A stretch of 64,000 nucleotides of DNA from Lentinus brumalis (Eukaryota; Basidiomycota; Agaricomycetes; Polyporales; Polyporaceae). Of this stretch, positions 56,140 through 64,000 are shown in pieces; positions within the stretch are counted from its first letter, which is position 1; each line of letters begins with the position of its first letter. Where the stretch lies: the NCBI GenBank assembly GCA_001792895.1, contig MARA01000079.1:1-64000 (forward strand). The letters are read 5' to 3'. The translations under genes and the position numbers were made by a program. Under the pieces are notes generated by a model. It was not told where the DNA came from. It worked only from the letters and a program-made list of their open reading frames with translations, and made no database searches.

Positions 56140-59100
56140 CATTGGTGGTTAAGCCATGTATTTGAGTACAGCCGTATACAATTCGCAATAGACAGATATC
56201 GGCGTGTCCATGTTGCACTCTGAGAACCAGAGGACATCTCTCGCCACGCATGACATTACTTCGCAATTCAATTGCGGCTCAATGCCCGGATGCTTGATGG
56301 AGTAAGTACCTGTACCTCACTTCGTCCTTCGCATTCCCATGAATGCTGTGGCTCTCGGAGGAAGGCTGCCAGGGAGGCCGTCGATAGCTACTACCTAGAT
56401 TGACGGCAGTTCGGTTCAAGGTGTTCTGAGAAGTTCTCATCTTTGGTAGGTGATTGTGGTGAGTGCACAATATTGTGGGGTTGTGGAGAACTCAGGCGAT
56501 AAAATCTATAAGACCTATCTTTCCTGCGCGCATGACGAACACTACATCTATAGCTGGAGCCTGGAGTGTCTGTGCAACAGTGCAAGGACTCAACTCACGG
56601 GGAATTTCATCTGTAGCGCGTTGCAGCATGGGACGTCAGAGATCGACCAAGCTGCGATAGTAGTCCGCCAACATCCATCACTCACGGACTACTCGGGACC
56701 CTGAGACCTTCTCGGACCAGCCTGCCAGCCTCTGCGTGCATAGCCGGAATGTGCTTGCTCTGTTTGATTTGAAGCAGAAGGTTTCAATGTTCTAGGGTTT
56801 CAACATATCGCTCTGGCACGTCCCTCTCGATGTACACCGGTCCACTGGCAGTCGAACTGGGATGGACAAGGTGCGCCGCTCAGGAACACTGTTTGTCCGG
56901 CGAAAATGACACCCGAGAGAGCTCTGGAGCGAGGATATGTCGCCTCCGCGCACGTTACCGCTAGCTTCCGAAGTTCTGGTTTGTGATCTTGCCACAACGC
57001 GCATTCAACGCGCATCTGCGCTTTCCGATCTCTCCTTACGTTCCGGCTTTAAGCCGCAGTGTCGGTCAGTCCTTGAGGACAACACGGCCCCAAGAGGATG
57101 TCGGCTTTGACCTGAGCCTCGGAGCCACAGTGTCCATCGCGCACGCCAGCTTGGTTCGGTGAGCCGTCGTGAGCGGGACATTTGGTACCAAATCAGGATC
57201 ATTCATGAACCTTAACCACCGGAATCCACCGACAGGGAGCTCCCGCCATAAGTATGTCGCTCGATACTGACACAGGACCGTAATAGATGATAGTAAATTG
57301 CTGGGGGCAGGTCAGGTGAGACTCAAAGGTGTGCGGATGTTCTCTGAGTCGTTGAAGATCTGCAACGCTCATACCTTGCTTACAATTCGGATCAATCTCA
57401 TAAGAGGTACGCGGCTTTACCCACTCGGCAGCTCATGCTTACTCAACTTCGCGACACCCGCGGACGATCGATGCCTCTGCATGTAGGGGACATTGTATCC
57501 TGTTGTTTGTGATCATTCTTTCGGGCGCAGGGTTACAGAACATGCCAGCAGCTCTTGCCTCTCCCTCCCCACGAGTCTCCACTCCTTCCCCTTCTCCCAG
57601 CTGGAACGGTATCGGTGCACGGAGTCTGACCTCCTGCCTCCTGCTCTCGACAACAAGGTCCTCGCTCCTACGCACCATCACACAACGTTCCACGCGCGAT
57701 ATGAGAAGCTACAGACGAGGATCCCGTTGCTCATTGGTAAGTATAACTGCGCTTTGTCTACCGGGAACGAGCTCACACCGTGTCTCCCAGCCCGCTCCGT
57801 GAACGTGCTGTCACGCTCCGCAATCTCCCATCATCCATCCCTCGAATCGTCGCCGACTCGCACCTTTCGACCGTTTGACGGTCAGCGCAGACGAGAGACC
57901 ATTGTACGTGGTAGTCTCCGTTGAAGGTTGCACGAGTTGACGACTTCAAGCTTCTCGTCCCGCCGCGCCCAGGTCAGTTCCTCCGGCCGGCTTCGTGTAC
58001 ACGGTACGCCCCTCACCTCCCAAGCGTCATCTCGCTCGCAGGCTCCGGGACCGCTCTGGCACACGAAGCGGTGGTATGTGAGTCTGTCTTGACAGTATCG
58101 CGTCAGCGTTATACTCATCATACAGGCTGTTCAGCTCCAGCGATGACTAACCCGGGCGACGACTCCCGCTTTCATCAGAGCGTCGCTTCACGCGAGACGG
58201 CGCATTGTCACTGTCCTCGCCCAGTTCGTGCGGCGGAGCCGTGGAGACCATAGCCGGCCACTCGAAGTTCCTGTCCGCCCGCCCTCCAACTACTGGTATG
58301 TGCCTGTCTTTCACCTGCATCAGTCGACGGTTCGCTCAATACAAACGTCTATCTCCCAGGTACATACACGCTCAACTCACCGGTCACCTTACCTCAGCAC
58401 CGCCAAGGAGGCTGTTCTACCTCTTCTCGGAGGCTCGCCTTGCAGATATGTACGTCCTTCGCCGTACGCTGTGCGACGGAGGCTGGTCATGCGGTCGTCC
58501 ACCCTCTCTTGGGGACGCCGCTGCTGTCACATCTGCGGATGCTACCGCGCACGACGCTCAGCTCCTCCGAGGCTGCGATACGTCGTGTTCACAGGTGCGT
58601 AGCACGGCACGCAACCGGGAGACAATCTGATCGTTCTCGAGATGCGGTGGCTGCCTGCAGCGATCTCGTCGCCGCAGATCGACGACCGCCGCGACATGCA
58701 GAAGGTGAGCCCTCGACCGGTACGGTGCTGGTGTCGAGTCTTCCACGACCCACCGTCTGCGCGGCGCGCTCGTCGCTGGTACGTACCTCTTTGCATCGCA
58801 CAGCAGCAACAGGATCACTAATCGTCAATCTTTGTCCGGTATGTTGGGCAGAACGGCGACTGTCGGCGTATGCCGCGGCGTTAACTCTACGGATTGGCTT
58901 CAAGACACAGGTACGCACCTACGCATGCAATCAACGCGTCCCTTGGCTGACGGGGCCCTGGGTGTCTCCAGCGACTGTCCGCTCCGTGTTCCGCCGCGGC
59001 TCAGACCGACACTCGTCTCTGCCGCACGCGTGCACCATGGACCGGTACGCACTCGTCTCTGACACACCTCGAAGCTCCGCTGTCTGCAGCGTATCCTCAC

Positions 59101-59855
59101 TGTCGACGCGCGAGCGCAGACTGTGTCCAACTGCTTCGATGCATTCTCAACTTGACAGAGCGTCGCACCGCGGCCCGCAACACAACAGAACGTGAGTACT
59201 TATCTGATCCAGATCTCGAGAAACTGTTGCTGTTGCTGACAGAGCTTTGCCAGGGCTAAAAGCCAGCGCAGATCCAGAGAGCTTGCAGAGAAGAGCCGAG
59301 GGAGACACGGAGGAACGACGGCGGTGGTGGTCGAGAAGAGAGGCATGGACTTGCCCAAACGGGCGAAGTCGCAGAATAGGCGCCCATTATCGTGCGGGCG
59401 GGAAGTCTCCCAGAACGCGTCCCTGTCTCTGTAGCGCACCGCAGTGTGGTCCGTCGGTATAAAATATATTTCTGTGCCTCAATACTGCTCTTGAATGAAC
59501 GGGAGCCCGCAGTGCGCATTCTAGCCGCTGAGAGTCCAAGTTCTCCGACCCGCCACCATCGACGGCGACGCATGCCGCCGTTCAGATTGTTCTGAGCATA
59601 GACGTGTCCTTCGCACAAGCAACATACAGGCCGCTGCGGAAGACAGACCCGCCATCTCCCGCTGTCTCTGTACTCCCCAGACCACCCGTGCTCACAATAG
59701 AGCCCCCAGAACCCCCGCTGCCCTATGCATCCCCAGGACCCACTGTCCCTACACATCCTCCAGAACCCACTGCCCTATTCCTCCCCAGACACCCTAAGGT
59801 GCAGCTTGCATCTGGTGCATCGTGTTCGCAGTCCGCTGATAGCCCGCAGAGCCGG

Positions 59856-62217
59856 CTATCCGCGCCCAATCCAGACGGGAACATACGAGCGGCCGGCGCA
59901 CATGTCGTGTACCTCTGCGAACGAGATATATTTTCCTATCTACTACAGCATCTGCCAAGCCCCGCCGCACGCGACACATCTCGTGAGCTGGACGACGCAC
60001 CTCGGCGAGCTCGACCCCGCTGTGTCGGTTGTAGTTTGCATATACAAGGTTGATCTGTCGACCGATATCCCGTCAGGCACATTGAGAGCGAAGCACGGGG
60101 AAATTGCACACCTCATGATGGAACGGCCTCAGCCCGGCCACCTCGAGCAGCTCCCACCACTCGAGGAAGTCCTGGAAGCGCTGGTTCCAGACGTGCAGCT
60201 CGATCTGCAGCTGGCCGAACGGCAGCACGCCCTCGCGCTCGTTCACGTTCCACCCCGTCGTGTTCGCGTTCGCGGCGGGATTCGCGGAAACCCGCTCCAT
60301 CGTGAAGTCGCGGATGATGCCCCGGAACGTCTCCCACTCCCACCCCTCGACGTCAAGCCGCAGGAAGTCTATGTGCGAGTGGCCTGCGGTCGGGGGAGGC
60401 GTCAGTCAGACTCAAGCGTTAGACGGAGGACGGGACGCACCGTTCTCGGACATGAGGACTTGAGCGTCCACGTCTTCGGGTCGTCGCCCTGTCCGTGCCT
60501 GTCGCTCGCCCCGAGCGCGAGCTTACCAAGTGCGCGCGGTGTCGGAGCGGTTTGGGGATGTGGTTCTGCGCGTCCTCGCCTTTCGTGGAGTCATATATCC
60601 ACACCTCGCAGAACTGTGTCGACTGCAGCAGAGTCGCCTCGAACGAGTACGACGAGTCTATGCCTGTGAATGGCAGCGAGATGAGCACCGAGTCCAACGA
60701 AGAGGGCACGAGCGACGATTAGCTGGCGAGATATCCAAGGTCTCCCGGCTCTCGCTCATGCTATGGTGCCCGTTTCTCTTCTAAACAGCGCAATCACACA
60801 GCGATGCACAGCGATGTCTGTGAGCAACACCGCGGGGAGCGACGACTTCACGGGGACACCCATGAACTATCATTGCGCGTTCCCGACGGCGTTAGGGCGA
60901 AGGCTTGTGTGGCCAACCTCTGTAATGCTCATGTGACAGTGGGCCTCACGGAAGCGACGCTGGAGAGCCAAGGGCGAGAGACAGCAGCGGCCGCAGCTCG
61001 CTGGCCAGCCTCCCTCGGAACGCTGCAATATCCCACGGCCTCTGACATCCCTCACTGCTTTGTCCCGGGCTCGAAAGAATGACAGGCCCTTGCGCTGGTG
61101 ACCGGGAAGAGACCGTGATGAGCGCATGAGGTGATCTCCTGCGCGCGCCTCGACACAGCCGAGAGACATGTCTGAAAGAGCCCACCTCAGGATGCCCTGG
61201 TGCCCTTCACGAACATTCAAGTCCTATCATGCTTAGCGTACGCTGGCCCACCACACAGGCAACCCAGACTGCCATATCATCGACCCGGCGATTGCCAGAG
61301 TACAACCTGAGGTACGCGTATGCGGATCGCCCTTGCTCGGGCGCATCGTCAGCCCTGGGGACGCGTCTCGCGTAACCCGCGCGAGACCGACACATGAAGC
61401 GCCTGACCAACTGCTGGTGGTCTACGGGCCAGCGCAATCCTCATCGTCGACTGCGGAGGATAGTCCACCGTACGACGTGGCAAACTGCGGAGCCTGGATG
61501 ACGCCGGCAAAGGCGATCGGTGGAGCAGGTACAGCAACGGGGTACTGGACGGCGCGGAGTACACGTAACGCGAGTGTAGCCCCGGGCGGACGTGACGAGA
61601 GCATGGCGGACTACGAAACCAGCGGCACAAGAGGAGGGAGACGCAATCGCCCCTGTTGAAAGTGAAGAAGATAAGGGCAAGACGTACCGAAAGAATAGAT
61701 CACGCAATTGGGCTTGTCCTGTATGCGCGAGATGCCACACATCCACTTTCCGCCGTCTCCCAATGCTCCTAACCGGTCGAGTTCGTGCGGGCAGTTGAAG
61801 AGTGGAGGGAAAAAGTCCCCTGCGAGAGACTGTCAGCGCGAAGGCATGCGAGCAGCGTGCCAGACGACGTACACACTGTGTACGGTGGCCACGGATCCTG
61901 GTCAGGAGGGAACCTATGCACGAAGCGTTGTCAGGGATGGCAGAGACCGCGCGAGACACGCCGCGGACGTACATGACGACCTGGGCCGGCGTGGGTCCAA
62001 ATCGAGTGATGAGGTCCTGCCGCTGCGGGAGCATGGCGCGATACTTGCGCTCCTCGCGTTCTAGCCTCGCCTTGAGGTCGTTGTTCGCCCTGTACACGAC
62101 GGCATGCGGGCGGGGCGTCGGGCTCGAGAGGAACCAGTACGCGCAGAGGACGAAGGCGGCGAAGGCGATCGTGTAGCGCGGGTGTCGCTGTCCTAGGGAG
62201 AATACGGACTTTGCCAT
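59856..62217 (-). CDS. METTL24-like methyltransferase, U7 copy, one-base frameshift in exon 4
   Basis: Class-A copy with ATG at 62217 and the short U2-type stop at 59856-59858. Intron 3 is the long class-A form (about 1 kb), nearly identical to U1. One A is missing near 60529 (CCAAG here, CCAAAG in U1 and CCGAAG in U2), which shifts the frame after PLRHRAH; another base is missing near 60454. Unlike U1, exon 5 is open, including RDFTMERVSANPAANANTTG and FQDFLEWWELLEV. Probably an intact gene with consensus errors, but this is an inference. Confidence 0.75.
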
Positions 62218-64000
62218 GCTGACGGAGTCGCAGAGGGCGTGTGGTGGGCGTCGGTCGTCGTGTACGACAGCGTCGGCGTCGTGGAAGACGGTGAGCAAGA
62301 CGGAGGGGAATGTGGGGAAAAGCGGAGACAAGCGCGCCCACTTTCGGTCTAGACCGACGGGCGCTCCCACGTGGATACTGAACGCTGCGTCCAAGTCTCG
62401 CAACCGTGACGTCTGCTCGATCGCACAGGGCTCTCTCACGGCCTCGCTCCGTCCGCCGTCGACGTCCAAGACGCATGAGGCGTGCTCTGCAACTCTCGCT
62501 CTTGCCGCGACTCATCTGTCCCAGCACTCAGCCTGCCCGTCCACTTCAAGTCGCACTGTAGCGGGCTCCATTCGACCCGACCGTTCCATCTGGGTGCAGT
62601 ACCGGTGCTGCTCCTCACCTGCCACCCACGCAGTGCTGAGGTGGAAGCTGGCTGGCATACACCGCAGCACCACCGTCAGTCGCTGTTGTCCCCTTGCCGT
62701 TGTAAGTACCAGCTGTTCGCTCCTGCCCTAGCGCATATACACCCTCTTCACCACCCCCGCCGCGCCCTTGTAGGTCTACCCCTTCCGGGCGTGCTCACAC
62801 CCCGCTCGCTGCAAGTCTGGAAATCACGTCGCGCAAGTCACATCAAGGTGCCAGTGAGTCAATCTCGCAAGAGCATCCATTATATTCGTGCTGTACTTGC
62901 TACTTACATCCGTACTACAGTTACAGACTGTCTACTTGGGCCGCGCGACGTCAATCCGAGAACAAGTAAGAGGCATACTGCTCGCACGTCCGGCTACCCG
63001 TCTCGCCGTCCAGCGCATGGCCCCCTTTGGACACACCATGGCGCCCCGGGATACAGAGAACGGGGACCGGCCGGCCCCAGTGATGGACATGCGCGCCCAC
63101 AGCGACGCGGTCACGGCTTATCGACACAGAAGCCGTTCCTCTCTCCCTATCTGCGCCTCCTACGCCGTCGTCACGCCCAAATCTGACGCTCACACAGCGC
63201 CTTACAACACGCCCCAGCCGTCGGCATCCCGCAGTCAATACATCTACGCTACCGCACACGTCGATGCACACGTCACACGTTCGTCAAGTCAACAAACGCC
63301 CCGCTGATCCGCCAGCCTGTAAGCAACCGAAGACAGTAAATCAGTGAGTATGTATAGGGATAATGAACTGAATGGAGGCGACACTGACCGCGGCTGCTTT
63401 CCTCCATCGGACAGAACCTCCCCGTCGACTCGGATACAGCGACGGGAGCGTCTCGCGAGCTGGAGAGAGCGTGCAGACGGACGGCACGCGGCGGTCAGTG
63501 GTGTCCGCCGTGGAGATTCGGCAGAGGTCCTGACAATCGTGCCCGTCAGGCCTATGCTCGAAGAAGTTCACGACGGGATACGTACAGGTGAGCGGACCCT
63601 CTTCTTGTCATCTCAACGTCGTGACTCTGTGTCTCTGCATGGCGATGAGCTCGACGTTAGCTGAGAAGGCACCGCGTGCGGAATGCTAATGCTCACCACG
63701 GTCTCAGGTTACAGGTCCTCCGGGATGCAGAGGTCCATCGGTGTCTGCGACGCACGGTGCCGTCAGTACCAGACCGGACAAGCACGGCGACAGACAACTC
63801 ACCACACCGGTCGCCGAGCCCACACTTAACGGCGGCGGCGACAACGACGACGACTCACGCGGGGGCACGAGGAGGTGAGAGAGGGAGAGGGGTGACCTGG
63901 GAGAGCGCTGCCGCGTCGCTGCCAGCATATGACCGCCTCAGACCCCGCACAAACATGCCACGCACGTCGCCTGCGCACGGGCCACGGGCCACAGACTGCG
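62218..64000 (+). other. U7 plus-strand interval, cut by the window end
   Basis: Promoter, TATA-like box and leader as in U1, with the GTGAGT donor near 62855. A 106-codon open frame (63344-63664), shared with U4 and U5 and, with a slightly different start, U1, covers what would be intron plus exon sequence. It contains the conserved stretch EVLTIVPVRPMLEEVHDG. No family recognised. Confidence 0.38.
62344..62373. promoter_or_regulatory. Divergent promoter core of U7
   Basis: Full 14-bp palindrome at 62344-62357 and CACGTG at 62368-62373, as in U1. Confidence 0.48.

Larger units (their letters stand above)
52518..59855 (+). other. U6 plus-strand interval, candidate transcription unit(s)
   Basis: As U5, but the leader donor is GTGAGT again (as in U1 and U7). 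Several unit-specific small deletions near 55.1-55.7 kb disturb the subrepeats, one of which loses about 27 bp around 55117. A distal frame is open from 57493 to 57924 and spans an intron-like GTAAGT...CCCAG segment. The last 0.7 kb is U1-like. Confidence 0.38.
50759..59933. repeat. Tandem unit U6 (class C, U1-like tail)
   Basis: Sixth monomer, 9.2 kb, again a near copy of U4 with scattered single-base losses, dense in 50.44-50.81 kb. Its last 0.8 kb switches to U1-like sequence between about 59.13 and 59.19 kb. Confidence 0.92.
59934..64000. repeat. Tandem unit U7, partial (class A)
   Basis: Seventh monomer, cut by the window end. It is nearly collinear with U1 1-4050, including the class-A third intron of the methyltransferase gene. 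The array therefore continues beyond both edges of the window. Confidence 0.92.

Noticed and set aside
1..64000. rDNA-type or centromeric satellite array
   Set aside because: No rRNA sequence, and the units contain spliced protein genes with promoters; period and content do not fit a satellite.
1..64000. Repeat-induced point mutation (RIP)
   Set aside because: Units are GC-rich and differ by mixed substitutions and indels; there is no one-sided C-to-T/G-to-A pattern or AT-rich decay.
1..64000. CRISPR array, integron or bacterial operon
   Set aside because: No short regular repeats with unique spacers and no bacterial genes; the introns show a eukaryotic genome.
1..64000. LTR retrotransposon or Helitron causing the repeat
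   Set aside because: I found no reverse transcriptase, integrase or Rep/helicase motifs, no long terminal repeats and no 5-bp target duplication at unit borders.

Overview
The window looks like nuclear DNA of a filamentous fungus, most likely a basidiomycete (Agaricomycetes). It is GC-rich. The one recognisable gene is broken by many short GT-AG introns of 53-61 nt and encodes a METTL24-like (Methyltransf_22 type) membrane-anchored methyltransferase, a family that is often multi-copy in mushrooms. I saw no ribosomal RNA, tRNA, CRISPR, bacterial operon or autonomous transposon.

The whole window is one head-to-tail tandem array of a 9.2-10.8 kb unit: U1 1-10777, U2 10778-21578, U3 21579-32379, U4 32380-41606, U5 41607-50758, U6 50759-59933, and a partial U7 59934-64000. 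Each unit has the same plan. First comes the methyltransferase gene on the minus strand (about 2 kb, seven predicted exons, one unusually long third intron). Next is a divergent promoter with a conserved palindrome and a CACGTG site. Then come 7-8.5 kb in which plus-strand signals dominate: TATA-like boxes, a leader intron, many GT-AG pairs and several reading frames conserved between diverged units. None of these plus-strand frames matches a family I recognise. At the end of the unit the plus-strand signals converge on the 3' end of the next methyltransferase copy, across an AT-rich tail and a degenerate minisatellite.

Three sequence classes can be told apart at the methyltransferase locus: A (U1, U7), B (U2, U3) and C (U4-U6). 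Units are mosaics. U3 is B-like up to about 27.52 kb, U1-like to about 31.05 kb, then C-like. U6 switches from C-like to U1-like near 59.15 kb. This is the pattern expected from unequal crossing-over and gene conversion. U2 and U3 also carry an internal duplication of about 1-1.4 kb.

U1 alone carries two small non-autonomous DNA transposons. One is a 594-bp element with 21-bp terminal inverted repeats and an 8-bp target duplication (hAT-like). The other is a 273-bp element with terminal inverted repeats of about 38 bp and a 3-bp target duplication. U3 has what looks like an excision footprint at the exact site of the hAT-like insertion.

The methyltransferase frame is intact in U2, U3 and (up to its last exon) U4, and shifted in U1, U5, U6 and U7. 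U5 and U6 differ from U4 mostly by single-base losses in short homopolymers, so many of these shifts are probably consensus errors of a long-read assembly rather than true pseudogenisation.
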